DNA of 64,000 nucleotides from Gymnogyps californianus (lineage: Eukaryota; Chordata; Aves; Accipitriformes; Cathartidae), in contig NC_059478.1 of NCBI RefSeq assembly GCF_018139145.2, positions 28,923,001 to 28,987,000 on the forward strand. The letters are read 5' to 3'. Shown one piece after another: positions 1-10,451 of the stretch; position 1 is the stretch's first letter; each line of letters starts with the position of its first letter. The notes under the pieces were generated by a model. That model was not told the DNA's origin. It worked only from the letters and a program-made list of their open reading frames with translations, and did no database searches. The position numbers were made by a program, and so were the translations under genes.

Positions 1-111
1 CACGGCACCGTTCAGCCCCGTCCCCGTGCCGCGCCGCTTGCCATCAGCCCTGCGGGGCCGGGCAGCGCTGGGGCAATGCCAGGGTTTTCGGCTCCATGTG
101 TTTGTTGTTGG

Positions 112-129
112 TTTTTTTTTTTTTTTTTT
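112..129. repeat. T18 homopolymer in the CpG island
   Basis: An uninterrupted run of 18 T lies inside otherwise GC-rich sequence. The exact length is likely to vary between individuals and assemblies. Confidence 0.95.
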
Positions 130-295
130 CCCCGGTAATGCCCAATTTTTTCGTGCGCGCCCCCTCGCCCTTCGCAGGGTTGAGCGGCCCCCTCTCCCCC
201 CCCCCACGCCCGCGGGGAAGGGCACACGCCGGCGCGCCGGCCCCACGCTCGCCAAAGGCAGGGCAACCGGCGGCCTCGCTCCAGCTGAGGATTCG

Positions 296-315
296 CCCCC
301 CCCCCCCCCCCCCCC
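296..315. repeat. C20 homopolymer in the CpG island
   Basis: A run of 20 C on the plus strand (G20 on the minus strand), followed by GCCCC. The G strand could form a quadruplex and the C strand an i-motif. Length error is likely in such a run. Confidence 0.95.
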
Positions 316-480
316 GCCCCTTTCGAGCCTTCTTTCTTTAATTTTCACTATTTTTTTCGGCGGGGACGGACGGGCACTTCCCGCCACGGCGGTGCGGGCA
401 GAGCCGGGCCGGCGTGCGGAGCCAGCTCCGCGCTGGCACCGCAGCCAAGGCGGCCGCGGAGGATCTGCACCGAGGGGGAC

Positions 481-573
481 CCCCGGGGGGAGCGCGCAGC
501 CGGGGCAGCGGTGCGAAGCCGCTCCACCGGAGCGGCTTCGCACCGCTGCCCCGGCTGCGCGCTCCCCCCGGGG
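481..573. repeat. Perfect inverted repeat, 45-bp arms with 3-nt loop
   Basis: The left arm (481-525) is the exact reverse complement of the right arm (529-573), separated by ACC (526-528). I checked the 45 base pairs one by one and found no mismatch. Pairing ends sharply: base 480 is C, while the base after the right arm, 574, is also C and so cannot pair with it. The arms are very GC-rich, so the hairpin would be extremely stable in single-stranded DNA or RNA. It could be a replication template-switch product, a real regulatory hairpin or an assembly artefact. Confidence 0.95.
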
Positions 574-744
574 CGGCCCCGGCGAGGCGCTCCCGGGGGC
601 ACGCTGCTCGGTGTGCGGCTTCGTTCCTGCCCGCCCCGCGGCCCTGTGCCTGGCCGGTCGCTGCTCCGCCTCGGCGAGCTCCGTCCGCCGGCCCTCCGGT
701 GCTCGGTGGGGATTTTTCCGTCGACGGCTTCTCCTCGCCCCAGG

Positions 745-761
745 AGGGGCGGAGGGGCGGG
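745..761 (+). promoter_or_regulatory. Two tandem GC boxes (Sp1/KLF type)
   Basis: Two copies of GGGGCGG (746-752 and 754-760) are spaced 8 bp apart within the CpG island. This is the classical Sp1/KLF core and is common in CpG-island promoters. Whether it is used is unknown. Confidence 0.5.
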
Positions 762-1065
762 CTGCTGGGCGCGGACGGCTCCCTGAGGGCCCGGCACCCG
801 CTCGGGCGGGGGAGGTGTTTTCTCTTCCCCACCCTGTTCTTTCGCGCCGACATTTTCATGGGGCGGCCCGCCGGCCCCGAGGTGCGAAGGCGCGGTTTGC
901 CATGGCGCCTTCGGCTCCTGGCCTGGCGCTGCGGCTCGATCCCGGCCTGTGCCGGGAGGGTGACGGGGGTGTCCCGCTCCCCACGGGGCAAATCCCTTGG
1001 GAGGAGCGGGCAGGGCAGGCGGTGAGGGGACCCGGCCGCGGGACACCGGGCGGGCCGTTGCCGCG

Positions 1066-1075
1066 GCCGCCATTT
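1066..1075 (+). promoter_or_regulatory. YY1-like site
   Basis: GCCGCCATTT matches the core of the YY1 binding motif. YY1 sites are frequent near transcription starts in CpG-island promoters, which makes this a candidate position for a start. No transcript evidence is available. Confidence 0.35.
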
Positions 1076-1660
1076 CCTCAGCGCCGTGGCCGCCGAGCTC
1101 AGGCGCTTCCCCCGCAGAGACCCCGGAGCGGGCCCGTCCCTGAGGAAGCAAACTCCGCCTGAGCGGCCGGCCAGTGCCGCCTGCGGGCTGAGAGGAGGAG
1201 CGAGAGGGTCCCCGTCGCGGCGACGGCGGGAGCCCGCCGAGGGGGCACGGCTGCCTGGGAGGGGGCCGGGGGGCGGGAGCCGCTAGCGGAGCCGGTTCTC
1301 TTCCCCGCACCGTCCCGCCCCGGCGCCCCTCACGCACAGGGGGGTCCCAGCGCAGCCCCTGCCCTGCTCGGGTCGCTGCCGCCTTCCCGCCTCCCTGCCC
1401 CGTGGGAGCCCCCCGCTGCCGTCGAGCCCTGAGCGGGAACCCCTCCTGGCACTCACCGGCGGCGGGAAGGCCTCGGTGGCGGCTCCTCCGGCCTTTAGCC
1501 GCGCCCGCCTGCGGTAGCCGGGGGACACCGGCGGACAAATCGCCGGCCCTGGTCGCTATCAGAGAAGCCAGTGGTTCTTGTCCCGCTCTTTTCAGGGCAT
1601 CTCTCTGTGTGCCGAAAAGGGCCCTGGAAGTTAAGAGGGCCCCAGCGGGGCAGCGAGGCT

Positions 1661-4600
1661 GAGGTGGCTTTTGGCTTCCTCAGCTGCGGCCTGCACTGGC
1701 GCTTCTAGGTAACTCCCGGTAGAGCGGCCAGGAAACTGGGTGTCAGCCCCCCAAAACACAGAGGTGAAAGTCCTGACTCGGTTGTGAAGCACACGCTTGG
1801 TTGTGAGGCTTTGGTAGAAGTGAGAGCGAAGGCGCGGTGGCAAGTGACACGGGATTGCTGGCCATGTGCGTAGTTCTAACAGCAACCGGAGCGGAGCTTG
1901 AGAGAGGCGCACCGATGCAGCTGGTTTCTGCAGGTTAGGAACAACGGGAGAGGTGGTGTTTGAAACGGGTTAAAACCATGGGATGAGAAGACAGAGAATG
2001 GCTAGCTTTCAGGTACAAGTTATGCTCTCCCATTAAGCACATGATACTACCTAACGGTTACTCAGAAAGGTTGACAGGACATGGAACGATATTATCACCA
2101 CAGGGGGGGAAAAGGTGAACTTGAAGTCTTGCAAATTTTTTTTCCATTATTTTCTTTTGGGTGAAGAACTGCCGTGCTTTTTCCTTCCAACTCTGGAGGT
2201 TTTCATTACTTCAGACAGGACAAACTGGTTGCCAAGAAATCCTCCCTCAAGAGGACGACTCCATCTTTTTTTGGTGGTTAGTGCTGCAGTAGACTTTTTT
2301 CCCAAGATAGCAGGATTAGAATTTATAATTCATTTTGAGACTAATATTACAGTGGGTCTATGTTTAAGTATATTTTTCTCGTGTGATTTCAAGTCTGGGT
2401 AATAGTTTCTTTTAAGAACAGAGCCTCTTTTTTCATTATTAATAACATTTTTTCCCCTGTAAAATCATTTATTTCCTCTTTAGTTGGGAGGAGGCAACAT
2501 TTTTCTGCAGTGCTTAAGCAAAGATGTATAATGTCATGTTGTACAGAGTATATAAAGTCTTCAGCCTTATTCTATGCTTAAAAATCGTATGAACCTTACC
2601 TACTTTATTAATAATTATTAGTCCTTTTTCCTAGTGGCATATAAATAACCTGAAATCCATTTTTCTGTTTGAGATAAGTGGATTGGCTGTAATTAAATAT
2701 ATCTGTGATAATCATAACTGAAAGATTTTTTTAAAATCCACATTACACTTTGAGGGCAACCAATTCCACTTTCTCTTGGAAGATAAATTCCTTGCTGTAA
2801 GATTCTCATAAGCAAGTAATTATAAAAAAATCTTCATTTTTATAATGTTTTTAAATTAATCGGAATAACCATATCTTGGAAGAAAGAATCCATTAGAACC
2901 TGGAATTTTAAATCGAAGATCAAATCTAAGTTAATACTTCCGTAACAACACTTTATTCTTTAACAGCTTTTTTGACAGTATAATTTCCGTTGTGCTTCTT
3001 TCATACTACTCTGCTTTGGCTGCTCTTCATTTATGAGCTTGATTCTTATCCTGCTGTGACCAGCCCCTTTTCACCAACGCAGTAGTGCATAACTGCCATA
3101 AAGTTAGTTTAATTGGTCTCCTAAGGATTCAGTCTGCTTATGGGAAATTATTTTACTACAGGATGGTATAAAGGCAACATGATGACTCTTAATACTATTG
3201 CCTCTTTCAGCATAGAGAGCATGACTTGCGTGTAGTGCGATCGGTTGTGCTGTGCCATTTCTTAAGAACTGTAGTAGCTGAGTACATCTTAAAGTATTTT
3301 TTTATTTGACCTCAGTGAATCTTAAAGCAGGCATCAAGCAGCCACTAGATTACGGAATCCAGTGGTGTTAATCTAACTTTTCTTTGCTTAATTATTTCTG
3401 CTATTAGCAGCATTTTTGTTTCAATAAAAAGTAGACTTATCAGATCACCACTTTGATTCATTTTGGAAAACTGATAATTTTGCAAGGAATTGGTTTGATC
3501 CCAGAAGTAGACTACGATGGCAGCTGGATAAATGCTAATAAAACTAGGAGGCTGTTTGTAAAACAACAGTAAGAGTTCTCAAAGGGTTAACCGGTTAGAA
3601 TGTGTATTCTGTTGAATCTGCTGGTTTTTGATTGATAAGAAATACTGCTTGTGCATAGTGATTGCGTGATGACAAGAAGGCAAATATGATAGCAAGCGAA
3701 GGAAAAAATACACTTGAAAACATCTAAAATACAGGGAATGATGAAAGAATGCTGTAGCTGCCAAAATATAATCGTCAAAGGAGTAAACTGCACATTTGCC
3801 TTGAAATTGCTCATAAAATGAAAGGAATGTTTTGTATCTACTAAGACTTCCCAGTTGAGATTACTTTAATGCTTTGAATACATGTGCATAAAACCACTTT
3901 TCATATGACTAGGGAAGATTGGTAAGCTAAAAGTTAAAATGGATTCAACAAACTTTACAAGGAATTGTAATCTTGAAAGCCTCGGTTCCTTTTTTTTTTT
4001 TGCTACGTTAGAGGATACTGCAACAGTCACACGATGTCTTACTCACCTTCATCTAAACCTTAAAAAAGCAGAAGTATTTTTCAGCAACGGAGTGGTCTCT
4101 GCAATTCACAGGTTATACTTACGTTCTAAAAAAACTCCTAGATTTTTTTAATTAGATCCAGAAAATAATTTATTATGTTCCTCTGTAGATGTGAGTTTAT
4201 AATTTTCATTAAAAAAAAAAAATCCCTTCTCAATTGCCACCGCATTTTGGAAATGCTTGCTTTTCCTTAGACAACAAAAGCCCTAATTAGTCAGGGCATA
4301 TAAAACAGGCAAATAGACCTAGACAAAATGAAAAAAGTTTCTACGTACACATTAGAATAATTTTAAAACTCCTAAAATGGCTGAAACAGAATGGGAGGTT
4401 TCAAATCACAACAAATTATGTATATCAGTAAATTTAGAAAAGGCAAGATCATTAATAGGATGCTGCAGTTACAAGGTATAAAATACCTATGAATGATAGT
4501 AACTCATGCTAATGGGGACTGTGCCAGTAGGTTAAATAAAGCATAGAGACAAATAAAATGATAGAAAATACATTTTGAGGTAAATGAAAACATATTCACT

Positions 4601-7600
4601 ATTTTACTAAAAAAAAAAAAATCACCAGAGTAGCATTTATCTTTAAGAAGAAAACTGCATGAAGAGGAAGATAATAAAGAGAAACTAAGTCCCAGGTAAA
4701 AGACTAAGATTGTAATCAAAACTATTTGAAGACACTGTCTTAGATCCTCAGAGTACACATATATCTTACTTAAAAAGACTCCAGAAGGCCCACCAGAAGT
4801 AGTTGAGCCATGTGAGCTGGCACATTAAAGGATGCAATTGAAAGACAGACTCAAATGAGGAGAATACAAAAGAACACGACTGTGGAAAGCTAACTTTTGG
4901 AAGACACAAACACAGAACTAACAACTGACAGACCTCGAGGAACAATTACCAAAGGTGTAAAAGATCATTAAAAATATCAGAAACAGGAAGCCTGCCAGAA
5001 AGATAATTGGACTAATATATTTTCAGGGTGTAAAAGGAGTACTTAATGAAAGTAGGGCAATTGCAGGAAAACTAAGCTAGTCATTTGCAGTGATGTTTAC
5101 TACAGTGGAAACATCTTCTCTTGAGAAAAAAAGGGAGTATTACTCAGAGATTGGTAGCTGGAAGCAGTAAGCAACAGTTTTCACAGTGAGAAAGGATACC
5201 AGCAATGTCCCCAAGGACCTGTGTGGGAACCTGTGTTATTCAAGGTACTCACACATTATCTGGAAAAAGGTATCAGCAGTAAGGTGATGATATTAATACA
5301 TGATACACACTCATTCAGGATGACTGGATTGAAAGTGAATGGCAATGAACTGTGGAAGACTGTCACAACACAGAGTTGGAAAAATAGTAAATGAAATTCA
5401 TTGGTAGCAAGTACAAAATAATGATCATGTTAACCAGTAGTTTTGTGAGTACAGGAACCTACTTCCATAGGAAGCCTACTTCTATAACCAGCAGTTGAGT
5501 GATATTTTAATTGAATGATATTAAGGCTGCAGTGTGACTTTAGTCTTTATTACACATAAAAGAATCCACAGAGAAAAGCCCTGACTAAGGAGCAAATTCT
5601 CTGGTATCTAATGAGACATTAAATCCCGTTGAAACTTTTTTCCTGCAGGTAGGGTACTCGGGCTGCTCTCTCAGGTCTGCAGTGACTAGTAGGAGTTAGA
5701 TCTTGTTAGAGTGAGCCTTGCCCTCACTGCACACACTCAAGGTACCTCCTGTCTGGCTTCCTGTTTCTTGAATTCTGGGCTACCAACTTTCACAAAACTT
5801 ACGGAAACTTCAGACAGCAAAACCTTTACACCGTGTGTTTAATTTGCTTGAAATTAAAAAATGAATATAAAATGTAAAGGTAGTAACAAGGCATTAAAAA
5901 AATATTTCGAGGACCATGATCAATATAATCCCACATAAATCAGCACTGCTGTCAGAGGGAGCAGCCCTGCCTTCCTCTCCCTCTCATCTTCAGTTGCTTA
6001 ACCCCTGCACGCTCCACCTTCTCCTGCTTTTTGTCGGTGCTGGTGTATATACAGCCACTCAGCAAGCTGGATCAGTCTGAAAACTACTCCAGGAAAAAAA
6101 TGGTTAGTTTTTAACTAGATTAGTTTGCCTCATCCCAGTGCAAGATGGGGGCAGAGGTGGCTCTTCTGGCAGCAGTGCAGATCTATACCAGATTGAGTAT
6201 AAAACTGCCTGGATCCTGACACATTTAGTGCTAAATTTGGTATTCCTCCGTCTCTGTCATCTGTGAGGAAATGGTTTCAGGCAGTGAACAATGGGTCACA
6301 CTGTGTACAATATATAGTAATTTCTGCTTTCTTTCATGACCTGTCCAGAAAAAAATATAATTAAGGCTACTGCTGTTGCCTTCTCTTTTATACAAGTAGA
6401 GTAAGAAAATTTAACTAGAGTGCAGAATCAACATTCAGTCTCTCCCCCTAGGTCATTTGTCTGAAAAGACCAATGAGTGCAATGAACAGTCCCTGGAAAG
6501 GGCTGGATAGCTCATCCCAGGCAAGCACCCATCTGCTAGCCTGAAGACTGACGCTCCTGCTTGCTTGCACCTTCTCTCTCAATGAGCTTAAAGAATTCTG
6601 CATTTTGGCAGTCAAACAGCTTTGACAGCAGAGAGAGCACACACATTAAAAGTAGCCTGTACTATGGTGGTGTTGAAGTAGTCTTCTGAAATGTCTGACA
6701 TAGGGACTTGTTCCTCCTCAGGCCCATATGACTCACAACATGGGAAAACTTCAGTGTAAAGTAAAATTCAGTGAAAACTGCAGGGGAGACTCAGGAGGCA
6801 GCCACCATCACTGTTTCGAAATAAAAATGTATCCAGTGCTTTGTCAAATGTTGGAAGAAAGGACTGGGTGCTTACCTTGATGTACGGTCTCAGTGCTGTG
6901 CACCCTGAGTGGAGGGAGGCGCCCTGGGCCAGCAGAGAGTAGGAAGCCTTAGCTCCAGTGAGGAATGGCATACATGAGACATCGCCATCTTCAGCATTTC
7001 CTACTGACTGCTCTAAGCAGTTTCTGGTTCTGCCTGGTAGTGACTCTTCACGTGTGGGTATTTTGCTTTGCTTTGTTTGGAGACCTACGCATGTTGTGGA
7101 CCCCTTTTTAAGGCACCTAAATCTTCCTGTGCAGTGTTTAGGGAGTCTGAACATGAGGCTTGGATAATGAAGGGCTTCAGTCTTCTGGGTCATGGCAATT
7201 TTGTTTTTCCCCACATATGGAAGAGTGAAATCATATAACTTTTTAGTAGAAATATTACTGTAATTGAAAATTTATTTTAAGTTTCTAATGTCACTGAGTA
7301 GGTACAGTTTACGAAAGCCAAAGTCCTTTTCTGCTACATTAAAAAGAATAAACAAAACCCCCAACATAGCTCCATTAGAAACACCCTCAGCACTCCCACT
7401 AAATTTAAGAGTGCATATGCAGAGAATACAGAGCAAACACTTGTGGTCTGCATATTCTCTAGTAATGATTTCAAACACCAATGTCAATAGGCAGGAAGTT
7501 TCTTCAAAAGCCAGAGAGCGCCCCACCTTCACCGTAATGCTCTGAAGGCCAATAATGAAAGCTGACACATCGTACAGGATTCCATTCATTAACAGTAATT

Positions 7601-8644
7601 CCTTAAGACTTAAAACTAATGCATTCGTCACGTTAATGATAATCCATTAATGTGAAGAACCTGAAGATAAAAAGGTAGAATCAGGGATATGCTCTGTAGC
7701 AACAGTGTTACAGTTTTAGGGTAATACTGAATTACAAAATTAGTCTGTAGACTGACTAGAGGATTAACCATGCCAGCAGAGCATATGAAGTGAATACCGT
7801 GATTTAGGAGAGCAGAAAATGATGGCATAGAATATTAATGTTTCTACACAGGGATTGGTTTGCATTGAGGGTGTAATTTGGAAAGGTGACTCTAGATGGT
7901 TGCTTCTTGAAATCAGGCCCAAAGTATTTAAGGACCAAAATCATAGATGTTTTATTTAGAGAGTGATACACTTGTTTACGTTGTGGCAGAATGATCCCTG
8001 TATACTGATCTTGATATCTTTATATCAGAGGGCAGTAATGCCACCACTTTGAACACTTCCAGTTAATTATCACTAGAACATTTTGATAATGACAGTGTAT
8101 TTTGCAATAGGAATAAAATGAGGGAAAAAATAATAAAAGAGTTTAGAAAAAAAAAAGGCCAAACAAACCCTGGGAGCACTGACTTCAACAAGTTCAACAA
8201 ATATTCAAGCCACATTTAATAACTTTATGAAACTAGTATCAAAGTAAAGAATATATAGTCAAAATACAGAAATAAAGTTGAGTGAGAGAAAACAGCCTGA
8301 TGAGATCAAACAAAAGTTAAACAGAACAGATTAATATAAACAAGTTAGCTGAAAGGTCGCTTTGCTTTGTGTAGCAGTATTTCAGCAATTCCTTTCCTCA
8401 ATAGCCAGCTTAGAAGGAAGAGCTAATCTGAAAAAAAGATATGCATCACTTTAAAATCCTGCTGTATGTGTTACTGTGATTGTTTGTAGAAACAGCATCA
8501 CCCCAATTTGCAGCCTATGTTAATTTCGTATTTAATAAACATAGTGGATTTTTTTTTTTGTAAGAAAACAAAAGTTCAGAATGAAGTGTCTGCATTCAGC
8601 TTTCCTTTACACATACATTTATCTTTCTTTTGGCTATGAATTCT
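1661..8644. other. Intergenic AT-rich sequence between the CpG island and the FAF1 3' end
   Basis: No coding region can be supported here. The open frames present are short, AT-driven and lack recognisable domains. Apart from the CR1/L3 relic at about 4780-5460 and a few short A/T runs (for example around 4000 and 4608-4621), I see no structure. If the CpG island is the DMRTA2 promoter, distal regulatory elements of that developmental gene could lie here, but sequence alone does not show them. Confidence 0.6.
4780..5460 (+). mobile_element. Decayed CR1/L3-type LINE fragment (reverse transcriptase region)
   Basis: The segment follows, in order, phrases of the CR1/L3-type LINE ORF2 as I know it from reptile and bird genomes. 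There is a stretch ending CAGGAAGCCTGCC (about 4985), a block like TAAAAGGAGTACTTAATGAA (about 5032), and a block around 5215-5275 (CCAAGGACCTGTG, CTGTGTTATTCAAGG, ATCTGGAAAAAGG). The last block corresponds to the region of the protein between the Pro-Gln-Gly motif and the catalytic Asp-Asp box. After about 5300 similarity continues weakly to a block near 5390. Stops and indels break the frame everywhere, so it is an old, inactive copy. The ends are approximate. Confidence 0.7.
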
Positions 8645-8650
8645 TTTATT
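8645..8650 (-). terminator. FAF1: Candidate FAF1 polyadenylation signal AATAAA (distal)
   Basis: TTTATT on the plus strand reads AATAAA on the minus strand. It lies about 1.7 kb beyond the stop codon and is the first canonical hexamer I noticed in that direction. Which signal is used cannot be decided without transcript ends. Confidence 0.3.
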
Positions 8651-9102
8651 TGTGAACTGCAAATGATTAGAATTTGCTTACACTTCCAAACCTTTTGTTT
8701 GTCGTAGATACTTGACTTCTAGAAGTGTCTGATGTAGCACTCACTAATTACAGAACTACAAAAGGTAGAATAAGGCTTTCCCCACTCAGAAATTTGCATT
8801 TTTGGTAAAAGTAACAATATATCAGCTTGACTAACACCCTAATAATAGGCATACATTTAATTTTATATCACCATCCTTCCAAAGAAAAAAGAAAGACTAA
8901 AAGATGTGTGCAATTGGTTTTTGCTTAGTATGAAACTTTCAAATCAGAGCCCATTTTGCTAAGATAAACACGATGAATTACATATAAACATATGTGGAAA
9001 ACAATGTGCCAGGCTTTAAAAAAAAAAAAAAAAGTTTGATTAGCAGATGACGATTCTGTAGTGCTATTGTGCACTATCCTGTAAGCCCAGAGATTAAAAA
9101 AG

Positions 9103-9129
9103 AAAAAAAAAAAAAAAAAAAAAAAAAAA
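9103..9129. repeat. A27 homopolymer
   Basis: An uninterrupted run of 27 A on the plus strand, preceded by a shorter A run and a G. If the FAF1 transcript reaches here, it would be a long U tract in the 3' UTR. Confidence 0.95.
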
Positions 9130-9294
9130 GAAATTAACCAAACCAGTTTTGATGCAGGTTTGGCATCAAGTGTACGCTATGGTCTTAGACTCAGTATGCT
9201 CATTCTATGGCTGAGAAATTTAAAGTACCAGATTTTTCGACATCAGATAGCAGGTAGCTGGTGCATACATTTCAGACATGAGAACTAGGATTTC

Positions 9295-9300
9295 TTTAAT
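9295..9300 (-). terminator. FAF1: Candidate FAF1 polyadenylation signal ATTAAA (proximal)
   Basis: TTTAAT on the plus strand reads ATTAAA on the minus strand, about 1.07 kb beyond the stop codon. ATTAAA is the commonest variant of the polyadenylation hexamer. It is a candidate only. Confidence 0.25.
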
Positions 9301-9544
9301 TTGAGACGGGATCAGTAATCTATTGTTAAAATGTCCAAAGTGTGCAATAATAAGGCAGATTTCTTATTACACCACCTCTTAAGATACTCATTGTTTGATG
9401 AAACAAACAAGGTGCTTTAAAACAGCAGAGTAACAGGATACAAACAAGTGCCAGAATGAAGGAAAACTGCTAAAATCAGAACTGCCCTTTCTTTCACAAT
9501 GAGAAATAAAGAACTTTTGTATCTGGTATTTGAAAGGTTTTTAA

Positions 9545-9567
9545 CAGCTGATATTCAATATCAGCTG
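9545..9567. repeat. 23-bp palindrome in the putative FAF1 3' UTR
   Basis: CAGCTGATATT and AATATCAGCTG are exact reverse complements separated by one C. Each outer end is also a CAGCTG E-box. In RNA it could form a stem of about 10 bp with a 3-nt loop. Confidence 0.9.
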
Positions 9568-10367
9568 ATTCCTGAAGTGTTGGCAAGATACCAGGTTTCT
9601 GGTACTGGCCGTTTCTAATGTTATTTAAATATTCACATCATGCAATAAGCAGTTTCACACACTGCAATGTAATGGAAAATACTTCCGAAACTGAATCAGA
9701 ACTGAGACCCAAAGCAGAACCAGTAAATAAATATCTCGCATATATGTCAAACTATATTCTTCAAACAAAACCTTACATCTTATCAAAGAAGTCAGAAAGT
9801 ACTAACAAAAATTATATGCTTTCTACTATAATACTGTTAAATTTCCATGGCTGAGAATGTCCCGTTAATTTTTTCTGCCTTTTTAAATTAGTTGACAAAG
9901 TAGAAATTCAAACACAGAAATAAAATGCATATATATGAGAGCACTGGCTCAGCGAGATATCAAATATACAGCATTCTAGTGTCAAAAGTACAGGCAGAAA
10001 TGTCCAAGATTTCTTGGTGAAAAAGGGGCATTTGAGGAGTAAAAATTCTACTTAACAATCACTCACATTTTAACAGTGCATTAATTATAACAAAAGCTGG
10101 ATGATAAGTGAGCAACAGAGTCATAATGTTCAGTGTTCATAGCAGAATTTTATCCTCTGCTCATTTAAATGAGGTTGGAAACATATACTCATGTATGTGA
10201 AACTAAGTAGCTATGTTTTTTCAATTTTTCGGGATTCTTGCAAGAGGCAAAGTTGTGACATTGAATTGAGTTGGATGATAGTACAAGGTGGCGTTGACAG
10301 AAGTCTTCCTTTCGATGCTGTGCCTCTGGCTTGTCGAAGGATGATTAGTCCTACAATCTTGTTTGAT

Positions 10368-10451
10368 CTATTCTTTTGCCTCTAGGAAAAGGGTTTCTTG
10401 AGGATACAGTTTTACCTCCAGTAATGATTTATTTGGATCCAGCTGGGTCAC
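10368..10451 (-). CDS. FAF1: FAF1 terminal coding exon (end of UBX domain, stop codon)
   Basis: The 84-bp terminal coding part encodes 27 residues and TAG (10368-10370). The acceptor is TTTACAG just upstream (10452 and beyond), phase 0. It begins VTQLDP and ends ETLFLEAKE, which as I remember is the exact C-terminus of vertebrate FAF1. The internal KLYPQ is KLFPQ in human from memory. The residues complete the UBX beta-grasp fold that starts in exon 23983-24198. FAF1 is an adaptor of the AAA ATPase p97/VCP; the UBX domain docks on the p97 N-domain. Identification is firm because exon borders, phase and sequence all agree with the preceding exon (…RRD joined to VTQLD). Confidence 0.97.
   Translation of the reverse strand: MTQLDPNKSLLEVKLYPQETLFLEAKE

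Larger units (their letters stand above)
1..1660. promoter_or_regulatory. CpG island, probable promoter or 5' region of a neighbouring gene (possibly DMRTA2)
   Basis: By eye, this block is strongly GC-rich and dense in CpG, then drops abruptly after about 1660 into AT-rich sequence. Stop codons are rare in all frames, so long open frames appear on both strands, but none shows a recognisable domain and I do not treat them as genes. It holds tandem GC boxes (745-761), a YY1-like site (1066-1075) and a T18 and a C20 homopolymer. It lies about 9 kb beyond the FAF1 stop codon. In mammals and chicken, DMRTA2 sits next to the FAF1 3' end and is transcribed in the same direction, so its promoter would face this position. 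I looked for the DM-domain zinc-module coding sequence and did not find it. The CpG-island call is secure from composition; the DMRTA2 link is inference from synteny only. It could also serve a divergent non-coding RNA. Confidence 0.8.
8645..10367 (-). other. FAF1: Probable FAF1 3' untranslated region
   Basis: This sequence follows the FAF1 TAG codon (10368-10370) on the minus strand and shows no coding potential. The left limit is set to the distal AATAAA candidate and is uncertain; the real 3' end may be nearer. It contains an A27 run on the plus strand (9103-9129), which is U27 in the transcript, and a 23-bp near-perfect palindrome (9545-9567). Confidence 0.45.

Noticed and set aside
26..1162. 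378-codon plus-strand open frame, and the overlapping 396-codon minus-strand frame at 348-1538
   Set aside because: GC-rich sequence has few stop codons, so long frames arise on both strands at once. Both products are low-complexity Arg/Pro/Gly/Ala with no domain, and one segment is simply the translated perfect hairpin.
1..1660. DMRTA2 coding exon
   Set aside because: I looked for the Cys/His-rich DM-domain coding sequence on the minus strand and did not find it. Only the promoter-side hypothesis remains.
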